Below are positions 45,599 to 53,568 of a DNA stretch of 64,000 nucleotides, in pieces. The notes beneath the pieces are model-generated. The model ran no database searches and was not told the origin of the DNA. It saw only the letters and a list, made by a program, of their open reading frames with translations. This stretch comes from Promethearchaeota archaeon. Lineage in GTDB: Archaea; Asgardarchaeota; Lokiarchaeia; Sigyniarchaeales; SOKP01. The position numbers and the translations under genes are program-made. The stretch lies in NCBI GenBank assembly GCA_016839705.1, contig JAEOTR010000024.1:1-64000 (forward strand), read 5' to 3'. The number at the start of each line of letters is the position of its first letter. Within the stretch, counting starts at the first letter, position 1.

Positions 45599-45768
45599 AA
45601 AATTAACAATGTTTCTATCTTTTGGAAAAATTAAATTTAAAATAACGTAATTTTATATTTTCTTTAAAATAAGTAAGTTTGTCAAGAAAATTCAAACTAA
45701 CTTATGAAAATCTTTATTTAACATTTTCATTTTGAAAATTAATCATATTACATTCCTATTAGAGAAAA

Positions 45769-46830
45769 ATGACAGACTATGAGACTTTTATGGTTTATGA
45801 ACTGGATGATTCTGGAGAAAAAATAAAATTAGGTATCACGCAAGAAGAACTTCAATCCAATTTGCACCCAGAGCAAGTACTTGTAATAGTACGTGAGGAG
45901 TTAAGAAGGATCTTCATTTGGAAAGGGCCTAAATCTCCAGTCCGAAAAAGATTTATCAGTTCTAGAGTTGCCCAAGCTCTCCAAGAAGAACTTATGAATG
46001 ATGCAAGATATCATCGTTGCAAAATTGTATCGGTAGATGCGGGAGATGAACCTACAGAATTTTTAAATGCTTTTCAATTAGAATCAATGGAAGTAACTGA
46101 AAAACTCGAAGACATGCGATATGTGAGAAACATAGAAAAAGAGAGAATGACAGAAGCCGTTATTTCTGATGTGAAAACACCTTCTAAACCTCAAAAAGAA
46201 GAAGAATATCTTTCACCAGCATTACAGGATACAAGCAGTAAAGTAGTAGTTTCTTCATATTCTACATCCGGTCCTACCTCAACACGGAGAGTCTCAATTC
46301 CAAAATCATCAAGTCCTAGATCCTATCCTTCAAAAGTCATTTCAGAATCACAAAAGAAAGAGATAATGGAGAAGATTCTAAAAAATGACACGCCCGCCAA
46401 TACTAAAAGACTGAATTTGATATTAGGTCATAGTCTTTATGCTGCAGTTTCAAAAACAGCGAATGTGTTTGGAGAAGACATCGTGGAAACTGAGTGGGAA
46501 CCGGTTAAAAAAGTTCCAAAAAATATGATTGAGCTGAATAATCATATTCTAAGAGTTTATTTTGGAGAGAGTAATTCCTCGGTTGAAGCCTTAGAAGTTT
46601 TGGAAAAACAAGGGAACTCAAAGTCTACTCCGGCTAAAGCAGGACCATCAATTAAGAAACCTGCTCCTAAAAAGAAACCTGCACCTAAAAAGAAACCTGC
46701 ACCTAAAAAGAAACCAGCTATGACTCCGATGCAAGAAAAACCAACATCACTGAAAGACGGGGCAAAACCAGCACAACCTAAATCTACAGGGAGAAGATCA
46801 TTGCCTAAAATTCCTAGTAGTGATGAGTAA
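45769..46830 (+). CDS. Gelsolin-like domain protein with Lys/Pro-rich tail
   Basis: A 353-residue protein. Residues about 34-103 carry a gelsolin-like segment: a strand pair (VLVIVREELRRIFIWKGP), a basic RKRFISSRVAQALQEEL helix, and KIVSVDAGDEPTEFLNAF matching the conserved end of gelsolin repeats. A variable Ser/Pro linker (about 140-205) follows. A second conserved block (about 206-290) contains LILGHSLYAAVSKTANVFG. The tail carries a 3.5-fold KKPAPK repeat. Asgard gelsolins bind actin, but this one has a single domain, so actin binding is a prediction. No signal peptide. Monocistronic. Confidence 0.65.
   Translation: MTDYETFMVYELDDSGEKIKLGITQEELQSNLHPEQVLVIVREELRRIFIWKGPKSPVRKRFISSRVAQALQEELMNDARYHRCKIVSVDAGDEPTEFLNAFQLESMEVTEKLEDMRYVRNIEKERMTEAVISDVKTPSKPQKEEEYLSPALQDTSSKVVVSSYSTSGPTSTRRVSIPKSSSPRSYPSKVISESQKKEIMEKILKNDTPANTKRLNLILGHSLYAAVSKTANVFGEDIVETEWEPVKKVPKNMIELNNHILRVYFGESNSSVEALEVLEKQGNSKSTPAKAGPSIKKPAPKKKPAPKKKPAPKKKPAMTPMQEKPTSLKDGAKPAQPKSTGRRSLPKIPSSDE
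46654..46719 (+). repeat. 18-bp tandem repeat encoding KKPAPK
   Basis: Three full copies and a partial fourth of an 18-bp unit, in frame within the gelsolin-like gene. They encode a basic, proline-spaced tail like those of histone H1 or microtubule-binding proteins. Copies differ at one to two bases, so this is a recent expansion. It is a likely site of length variation between strains. Confidence 0.85.
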
Positions 46831-46877
46831 ATTATATATTATTTTTAAACGTTGATTTTAAAGACATTATCGTATTT

Positions 46878-47459
46878 CTAATCCTCAGATTCATCTTTCA
46901 ATTTATTTTCTGGTTCATCCTCAGCTCTTTCTTCAGGCTTACCCTTGTGTTGCTTCTCTGGTTTAATTTTTCTTTTAATTTTTTTTAAGCCCTCTATAGC
47001 TTCCTTTCTTACCATAGGACTTTCATCTTTTAAAGCTTTTGCGAGGACTTCCATACTATATGGATGATGCAGATCTCCCAATTCGTCAGCGGCTTCTTTG
47101 CGAACCTCCTCATCTGGATCATTAAGAAGAACATAGGTTAGTACTCCTAATACTTTTTTCTCCCCAAAGTCTCCTAATGTATCAACTGCTTCTTTTCTGA
47201 CTCCAGGATCGGGATCTGTAGCGGCGGTTATTGCTAATTGCTTTGAAATCTCATCTGAATTCCCGATTGCTTCAATTGCGCTCAAGTCAACTCCACAGAA
47301 TTTACAGAAATTATGAGAGATTTTAATTGCTTTCCCACATGAAGGGCATACCCTCTGAGTGTTGAAGTCAATGAAAGTTTTAATAGGACTTGGAGCGGTT
47401 TGCTTAACTTTATAAGGACTTTGGTCCTTATCCTGTCTAGAATTTCTATATCTTGGCAT
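46878..47459 (-). CDS. Zinc ribbon plus HEAT-repeat protein
   Basis: A 193-residue protein counted from the ATG at 47459 (MPRYRNS); the longer frame to 47564 begins with an implausible hydrophobic stretch. A zinc ribbon (CPSC and CKFC) is followed by about three HEAT/PBS-lyase-type repeats (DPGVRKEAVDTLGDFG, DEEVRKEAADELGDLH, SPMVRKEAIEGLKKI). The tail is highly charged, rich in Lys, Glu and Asp. It is probably a protein-interaction adaptor. The gene is convergent with the gelsolin-like gene and downstream of the TPR gene on the same strand. Confidence 0.75.
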   Translation of the reverse strand: MPRYRNSRQDKDQSPYKVKQTAPSPIKTFIDFNTQRVCPSCGKAIKISHNFCKFCGVDLSAIEAIGNSDEISKQLAITAATDPDPGVRKEAVDTLGDFGEKKVLGVLTYVLLNDPDEEVRKEAADELGDLHHPYSMEVLAKALKDESPMVRKEAIEGLKKIKRKIKPEKQHKGKPEERAEDEPENKLKDESED

Positions 47460-47581
47460 ATTAATCAAATCAAGAAAAATAATCTTTAAGAAGAATAATG
47501 AAAAATAGACTTTTAATTTTAATTTTCTAAGCAGATTTTTTTCTAAGTTTAAAGGGAATAGCAATAATTTTATTTTCTATA

Positions 47582-49435
47582 TTATTTCAGTTTAAAAATC
47601 TCATTCACTACTTCCCCAAGGGCAAAAGGGTTATTTAAATCTAACATTTCGCTTGTTTTAACTGCTTTATTAAGAGCCTTCCATATTTTGGGTTTCCATT
47701 TGATAGCATCTGAAAAACGGGTTAACTTAAGTAACGCAGGATATGATTGACCTTTGATGACATAGCATACCATAAATGACTCAACTGGTAGGAAGAGAAT
47801 TATATTCTCGTCAATTTTAATACGATCAATAGACTTAGAAAAAAATTCAGAGCTAAATGAGTTGAACGCAGACATAAATCCGCTGAATAGATCTTGATCA
47901 TCCCAGCCCTCTATAAATGAGTGATTAAAGTAGGGAACACCATCTTGACCTATAATTAGAAGCAAAACAGGTTGTTCATTAACAAGCTCAGGAGGATCTA
48001 GCGCACGCATTTTTTGCATGGTATCCATAGTTTTCTCTAATGAAGCTAATTCCATCCTTTCTGAAATTGTTGATTTTTTACCTTCAAGGTTTTCCCATTT
48101 ATCTAATTGTTCCAGTAATTTATCATGTTCTCTTGAAATTGTACGAGCTAGAAGTTGAAGATCATGCTCCTCAGCAATATGTTGAGCTTTAGTTAAATAC
48201 TTCCTTGCTTCCCCCATATTTATCTGAAGTAAAGCTAATTGTCCTTTGAGCAAATATGTATGTGCTTGTTCCAAATAGGAGTTTGTACGTTCTGATTCCT
48301 TTAATAATCTTTCTAGATATGGTTCAATATCATCTAATATTTCTAGATCTTGTGTTAATTTTAGTTCTTGAATATAATAATCGCATAACTCGATCACTGC
48401 AACAGTAAATTCGTCTGCTATACCAGGAGTTCCTGACTTTACTAAGGTATCATGTCCCTTAATTAGTTCTTTTAATATCTTTTCAGCTTCAGCTCGATTT
48501 CGTATACGTGAACTTGATTTTAAAATTTTAGCTTTTGAAAATCTATACCAATAGATATCTTCAGAAATTTTCTTTGTTTCAAGAAACTTTCGGAAACGAT
48601 CCAAGCACTCATTTGCCTTTTCAGGAGATTTTTTATAAGTATACGCATTTATCAAGTCGTTATAATTAATACCGACCCAAATATACACCATTGGAAACGT
48701 ATATTGTTCCCAAATTTTAAGACTTCTTTCATAATGCTCAATTGCAGTATCAGGTTCACCTTTCTGAAATAAAATTTTTCCAATATTGTTATGGGAGGTC
48801 GCATTTAAAATTTTAAATATCATAGTGCTTCCTTGAGTAAGAGTTAAGCTCTCATTGTGAGCTTTTAATGCTAAATCTAATTCTCCCTTAGTTGTGTATA
48901 TGAACCCAATTAAAAACAAGATAAAGGATAAAATATAAGAAAATATGTCATAACCTTCAAGAATCTCTAAAGCTTTCTCTGCAGATCTTAATGCATCATC
49001 AAGTACACCCTCCCATAAAAGATAATAACCCTTCATATAGAGAACCCAAGCTTCTCTTAGATTATACTCGGATGAAGTCTCTTCCTCAATACTTTTAAGT
49101 AGTTTCTCACAGTATAACACATCTTCCCACAACTCAGGTGCCCTAGCCAATAGCAAAAAACTAGACCATTTTATAACTAAAAAGTCAGCTACAAATAATG
49201 ATTTTTTTTGGCGTAGACTTTCTTGATATTCTTCCTCTGCGATTTTAAGGCTTTCTGGAAATCTTCCCATAAAGAAAAGAAGAGTTGCCTTAAGAAATTT
49301 AAACCAATGGATATCGTGTGGTGTGATATCATCTTGTTTCTCAAAATCTTTAATTAATTCTAAGATCTCTTCATCTTTCCCCTCATTAAATAATTTAAGA
49401 CCTCTTCGTATTTCCTCATGCATTGAAATTTCCAT
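47582..49435 (-). CDS. TPR protein with possible longin/roadblock-like C-terminal domain
   Basis: A 617-residue protein. Residues 1 to about 440 are helical TPR pairs (clear ones near EAWVLYMKGYYLLWEGVLDD and TSHNNIGKILFQKGEPDT). A coiled linker (about 445-480) leads to a C-terminal 135-residue alpha/beta domain. It starts with PVLLLIIGQDGVPYFNHSF, continues with helices (LFSGFMSAFNSFSSEFF) and has later strands (ILFLPVESFMVCYVIKG). This strand-helix-strand plan recalls longin or roadblock folds common in Asgard genomes, but the assignment is structural inference. It is probably an adaptor in a GTPase-linked process. Confidence 0.6.
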   Translation of the reverse strand: MEISMHEEIRRGLKLFNEGKDEEILELIKDFEKQDDITPHDIHWFKFLKATLLFFMGRFPESLKIAEEEYQESLRQKKSLFVADFLVIKWSSFLLLARAPELWEDVLYCEKLLKSIEEETSSEYNLREAWVLYMKGYYLLWEGVLDDALRSAEKALEILEGYDIFSYILSFILFLIGFIYTTKGELDLALKAHNESLTLTQGSTMIFKILNATSHNNIGKILFQKGEPDTAIEHYERSLKIWEQYTFPMVYIWVGINYNDLINAYTYKKSPEKANECLDRFRKFLETKKISEDIYWYRFSKAKILKSSSRIRNRAEAEKILKELIKGHDTLVKSGTPGIADEFTVAVIELCDYYIQELKLTQDLEILDDIEPYLERLLKESERTNSYLEQAHTYLLKGQLALLQINMGEARKYLTKAQHIAEEHDLQLLARTISREHDKLLEQLDKWENLEGKKSTISERMELASLEKTMDTMQKMRALDPPELVNEQPVLLLIIGQDGVPYFNHSFIEGWDDQDLFSGFMSAFNSFSSEFFSKSIDRIKIDENIILFLPVESFMVCYVIKGQSYPALLKLTRFSDAIKWKPKIWKALNKAVKTSEMLDLNNPFALGEVVNEIFKLK

Positions 49436-49646
49436 AGCTTTGTCTCTCGTTTTTGTTTTGTTTAGAATTAATTAATGATGAATATTGGTTTTCATGTTTA
49501 TTGGTATTTAAGTACCAATAAATTTAAAATCTACTAAATAGAAGAAAATTTTTCTTAAAAGAATTAAGAATTATGATTTTTAATTAAATTATATGATTCA
49601 AGACTTACAGTAGTTTAAAGAAAAAGAAAAAATAGTTTTTAATTTC

Positions 49647-50708
49647 TTATGCTAATGTAATTTCTTTTGACAAATAAACGTCTTGTACGGCGTTTAGTAT
49701 TTTAATACCCTCGGGGGTTGGTTTTTTAAACGCCTTGCGACCGAGAATTAATCCCATCCCTCCTGAACGTTTGTTTATAACTGCAGCAGTCACAGCATCA
49801 GCAAAATCGTTATCTCCTGAAGCTCCTCCAGAATTAATCAACCCAATTCTTCCCATATAACAGTTAGCAACTTGATATCTATTCCACTCGATAGGGTGAT
49901 CGGTTGCTAATTTATCATAAACAAGTTTATCAGTTCGTCCAAAATTTAAATCAAGAAAACCTCTACTAGTCGTGGATAACTTTTGTTTAATGATATCTGC
50001 TTCAATTGTTACTCCTAAGTAATTTGCTTGGCTTTCCAAATCATTTGCAGTATGGTAATCCTTTCCATCTTTAATAAATTCTTCAGTGTTCCTTAAATAG
50101 GTCCAAAGAATGCATACAAGACCTAATTCATGAGCATATTTAAAAGCTTCACTTATTTCTTGAATTTGACGTCTACAATTTGGGGAACCAAAATAAATTG
50201 TTGCTCCAATTCCTATGGCACCCATCTCCCAAGCCTGATCAATACCCGCCCAAAGAGTTTGATCTGAGATTTCTGGTTTAGCTAAGAGTTCATTATGGTT
50301 AATTTTCACAACTAAAGGTATTTTTCGTGCATACCGTCTTGAAACAGAGCCTAAAACTCCAAGAGTAGACACAACACCGCTACATCCGCCATCGATACCT
50401 AATTTAATTATATTTTCCGGATCAAAATATGATGGATTGATTGCGAAACTTGCTGAGGCACTATGTTCAATACCTTGATCTACGGGTAAAATTGAGAGAT
50501 ATCCCGTTCCAGCTAATCTTCCTGTTTGATTGAATAACCTACTTAAATTATTTAATACCCGGTTGTTTCTATCTGTGTGTTCAAAGACTCTTTCTATGTA
50601 GTCTGGTCCCGGTGCGTGGATCATTGTTTTCGGAATTCCGGTACATGTATGATTCAGTAGATTATCCGCTTCGGAGCCCAAAAGATTTTTTATTTCTGTA
50701 AAATCCAT
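49647..50708 (-). CDS. Class I fructose-bisphosphate aldolase (DhnA type)
   Basis: A 353-residue aldolase counted from the ATG at 50708. A GTG three codons upstream is in frame, but GAAGTGA overlaps it and looks like the ribosome-binding site for the ATG. Conserved features are the early [12 protein letters not shown] segment, [10 protein letters not shown], and the ILWTYLRN strand. The Schiff-base Lys is expected near IKQKLS, as in archaeal FbaB/DhnA. It interconverts fructose-1,6-bisphosphate with DHAP and G3P in glycolysis or gluconeogenesis. Some related proteins make aminodeoxysugar precursors instead. Monocistronic. Confidence 0.88.
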   Translation of the reverse strand: MDFTEIKNLLGSEADNLLNHTCTGIPKTMIHAPGPDYIERVFEHTDRNNRVLNNLSRLFNQTGRLAGTGYLSILPVDQGIEHSASASFAINPSYFDPENIIKLGIDGGCSGVVSTLGVLGSVSRRYARKIPLVVKINHNELLAKPEISDQTLWAGIDQAWEMGAIGIGATIYFGSPNCRRQIQEISEAFKYAHELGLVCILWTYLRNTEEFIKDGKDYHTANDLESQANYLGVTIEADIIKQKLSTTSRGFLDLNFGRTDKLVYDKLATDHPIEWNRYQVANCYMGRIGLINSGGASGDNDFADAVTAAVINKRSGGMGLILGRKAFKKPTPEGIKILNAVQDVYLSKEITLA

Positions 50709-50852
50709 TTTATTCACTTCATAATTTCTAATTAATGAAGAAATAAGAGTCTTAACATTAAATATTTTGGTTAAACGTTCTAATAAATTTTGAAATCTTT
50801 GATATTAAAATTAGTCTTAAACTCGGGATATTGACTTTTCAACTTAAATTGC

Positions 50853-51161
50853 TTAATTCTGATTTTTTTCAACTTTGAAAAATTCTCTTAAAAGGTCTGA
50901 GAGTAGATTATAATTATTAGAATGAATATTTGAGCTACTACTTTCAAGTTTTAATGAAATTTTTCTTCTTTCTATTCCTGAGGTTTCCAATTTCACAATT
51001 AATTTCTTGTTTTCAAATTTAGATTTCTTTCCATTTGAATTACCATTGCCCCATAAATTTTCTATTTTATCAACCATCTTCTCTTTTTGTTGAAGGGATT
51101 TTAATTTATTCTGCACCAGAAGAGGAGGATTTTCTAATGTCAATTTTTTCAATTTTTCCAT
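50853..51161 (-). CDS. Hypothetical basic protein (102 aa)
   Basis: A short Lys/Asn/Ser-rich frame starting at an ATG with no recognised domain. The middle has alternating charged strands (KLIVKLETSGIERRKISLKLES). Upstream sequence contains no clear ribosome-binding site, and the composition is close to that of the surrounding DNA, so the coding call is weak. Confidence 0.4.
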   Translation of the reverse strand: MEKLKKLTLENPPLLVQNKLKSLQQKEKMVDKIENLWGNGNSNGKKSKFENKKLIVKLETSGIERRKISLKLESSSSNIHSNNYNLLSDLLREFFKVEKNQN

Positions 51162-51283
51162 TTTAAAACATCTTATCGATATTTATGTATAATTTGATTC
51201 TTAATTCATATTTAAAAACTCCAAACAAAAATGGGAAATATTCTCTCAATAAAATTTATTTTCCACAATAGATTTTCAAAAAC

Positions 51284-51613
51284 ATGCCTGATGAATTCGA
51301 TTTTAAAGATTATGAAAGCATGGAAGACTATGGCAAGACTGTTGAGGGTACAAAATATTTGCACTCGCTCTATTTAAAAGCTGTAAATCACCCTATCAGG
51401 CGGGAAATTTTAACAATTGTTAACAAAGCAAATAAAATTTCGAGGAATAATTTATTTGAAATTTTGAAAGACAATGATATTGTTAGTGATGAACCTGTGC
51501 TAGACTACAATATGGATTATTTAATAAAAGCCTTTTGTGTTAAAAAAATTGTTGAAGAAGGCGAAATATATTATGAAATTACTCAAAGTGGGCAAGTTGT
51601 AGATTATTTATAG
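51284..51613 (+). CDS. Small winged-helix protein, ArsR-like
   Basis: A 109-residue protein. Residues about 29-105 fit a winged helix-turn-helix: LKAVNHPIRREILTIVNKA (the HPIRREIL helix typical of ArsR-like regulators), a second helix pair (RNNLFEIL and NMDYLIKAF) and a wing with EGEIYYEITQSG. It probably binds DNA or a nucleoprotein. No metal-binding cysteines suggest metal sensing. It stands between hypothetical genes and nothing nearby identifies a target. Confidence 0.7.
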   Translation: MPDEFDFKDYESMEDYGKTVEGTKYLHSLYLKAVNHPIRREILTIVNKANKISRNNLFEILKDNDIVSDEPVLDYNMDYLIKAFCVKKIVEEGEIYYEITQSGQVVDYL

Positions 51614-51620
51614 TATTAAA

Positions 51621-52070
51621 CTATTTTTCCAGTGTAATCCTTTTAAAACACTCACAACAAGGCACACCCAGATTAATATTGTATTTTCTAAATTTCTTAT
51701 TCTTAATATTCATCAACCTTATTAATTCCCTTAATAAGTGTTTTTTGCTTTCATCAAAAAATAGTTGTTTTAAATTGAAATAATGGTTAGGGTTTCCACA
51801 AATTGGACATTTTTTATAATAACTAATAAATTTGTAAAATTTTTTTTTATCTTCATCTGATAATGCTTCAATTTTTGAATCGGGATGACTTTCAATTATA
51901 TCTTTTAAATGATTTAATTCGGTTAGCATAGAATTTCTTAAAAAATTAGCATTAAACCTGTTTTCTCGGACAGGTTCATTTACTAGATTGATTTGATCAG
52001 TGAATTTATCAAAATATTCTATAGCTTCATTAAAGAACAGTAAAGTGTTTTTTTCTCTCTTCTCATCCAT
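51621..52070 (-). CDS. Hypothetical zinc-binding protein (149 aa)
   Basis: A helical protein with CPIC at about residues 96-99 (the pair before NPNHYF) and CCEC near 139-142, which could form one zinc site. The rest is acidic and helical. Convergent with the winged-helix gene, only 7 bp separating the two stops. No family recognised. Confidence 0.6.
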   Translation of the reverse strand: MDEKREKNTLLFFNEAIEYFDKFTDQINLVNEPVRENRFNANFLRNSMLTELNHLKDIIESHPDSKIEALSDEDKKKFYKFISYYKKCPICGNPNHYFNLKQLFFDESKKHLLRELIRLMNIKNKKFRKYNINLGVPCCECFKRITLEK

Positions 52071-52150
52071 CTTAGTAACCGATAATCAAAAATAAATTAA
52101 AATCTTAACTCTTTATAGAATAATTATTCAAAGTATCTAAAAAAATCTTA

Positions 52151-53437
52151 TCAGAAAAATTTGAGAAATTTCTCATTTCTGTTAAATAAATCATTCTTAT
52201 TTTCACCAGTCAACCTTCTAAAATCAATAACTTTTGAAGATGCGAAATATTCAAAGTCAAATTGAACATCATCTCCCGCATTTCTTCCCGGGATTGGCAT
52301 AAGCCTACATGTTAACGGTTTGTTTAATCTCACCGATAATGTACACATATCCAATAAAATATAGAATAATTCTTGTTCTGTTATATCTCCTGGTAAGGGG
52401 ATGACATCTAGTCCTGCACCACACATCGTTGAATACAAAAGTAGCGAATCTAAATTGAATTTATCTTCAGATAATCTTTTAGATAGAATATAATCCTCTA
52501 AAACGGGTTGGAAAAAACCAGAAAAGCCTATTACTTTCTCTTTATTAACTGGTATTGAGTTCTTTATAAGGGCAACTCCTGTTAGCGTACCATGGGCGCC
52601 AAAATACTCAATCCCTAGTTTTTCAATAGCGGTTCCAATACTTTTATCTGCTTCAGGAAAGGGTGCCGGTGAATAATCAATTCCTTTAAATTCAACGTTA
52701 AAACTACGCCCAATTTTTTCACAAATCTTTGTAATTTCATCATAAATTTGATTAAATCTGGAGAGTAAATTAAATTGAGCATCCTTTATTGTATTTGAGT
52801 TTTCAATGGCATTTACCACCTCATCTGCCATTTCTAAGGCAAGTGAAAATGCAGGTTTTTCTGAAAAATGATAAGCTGCTGGAAAGAAGGGAAAATTTGG
52901 ACCTACATTAGCAGATACACAAAAATTTAAATTCTTAAATGGGTCTGGGTCAGATAATTGTTTGATTATTTTAGCTCCAGATTTTAAAGCATGAATATTA
53001 ATTCCTTCTCGTGTAGATGCAACTGGTAAAGAAGTGAAAAAGATATCTGTATTTTTAATAAACTGAGGAACTTGATCCAATAATAGCTTTTCAAAAATTC
53101 CCAATTCTTGAATTTTATCTGCTAGCATCATAGCGCATGCAAAATAATCAAATTCGTAATCCTTAAACATGTCCTGTAAGAACTTAAGTTGGCTATCTAT
53201 ATCAACCAAAGTGTCTTTCAAATTTTTTTCATAAAATAATCTATTGTCATAACTGAAAAGAGGTTGAGAGCAAAACCTTTTAGTTTGAACAGGATAACCA
53301 ATCTCTTCGAAAGCCTTAATTAATTCCTTGTTAAGATCAGAAAAATTCTCAAGATTTTCTTGCATAAAAGATAAGATCGACTCATTTTTGTAAAGAAATG
53401 GTACAATTTGACCAATTGTAATCGCTCTTATCCTCAT
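52151..53437 (-). CDS. DUF711 family protein
   Basis: A 428-residue DUF711 (UPF0210) protein. It opens with MRIRAITIGQ, the family's characteristic start, and has CVSANVGPNFPFFPAAYH in the middle and the SIGTAIEKLGIEYFGAHGTL segment later. Family members have a pyruvate formate-lyase-like fold in the one solved case, but the activity is unknown. Near-normal length. Monocistronic. Confidence 0.85.
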   Translation of the reverse strand: MRIRAITIGQIVPFLYKNESILSFMQENLENFSDLNKELIKAFEEIGYPVQTKRFCSQPLFSYDNRLFYEKNLKDTLVDIDSQLKFLQDMFKDYEFDYFACAMMLADKIQELGIFEKLLLDQVPQFIKNTDIFFTSLPVASTREGINIHALKSGAKIIKQLSDPDPFKNLNFCVSANVGPNFPFFPAAYHFSEKPAFSLALEMADEVVNAIENSNTIKDAQFNLLSRFNQIYDEITKICEKIGRSFNVEFKGIDYSPAPFPEADKSIGTAIEKLGIEYFGAHGTLTGVALIKNSIPVNKEKVIGFSGFFQPVLEDYILSKRLSEDKFNLDSLLLYSTMCGAGLDVIPLPGDITEQELFYILLDMCTLSVRLNKPLTCRLMPIPGRNAGDDVQFDFEYFASSKVIDFRRLTGENKNDLFNRNEKFLKFF

Positions 53438-53568
53438 ACTTTTCCCTATTCTCTAAATTATTACTAATAGTAATAATATAATTAAAAAATTAATTTATGT
53501 ACATAATGAAATTTGAGTTAATTCTATTTATATCTATAATTGAATTATTAATTAAATTTCATCTAATA

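Noticed and set aside
46654-46719. Tandem 18-bp units that could suggest a CRISPR array
   Set aside because: The units are contiguous with no spacers and in frame within a coding gene, encoding KKPAPK.
47460-47564. N-terminal extension of the HEAT-repeat protein
   Set aside because: The extra 35 residues are hydrophobic and low-complexity, upstream of a better ATG at 47459 that starts a typical soluble sequence.
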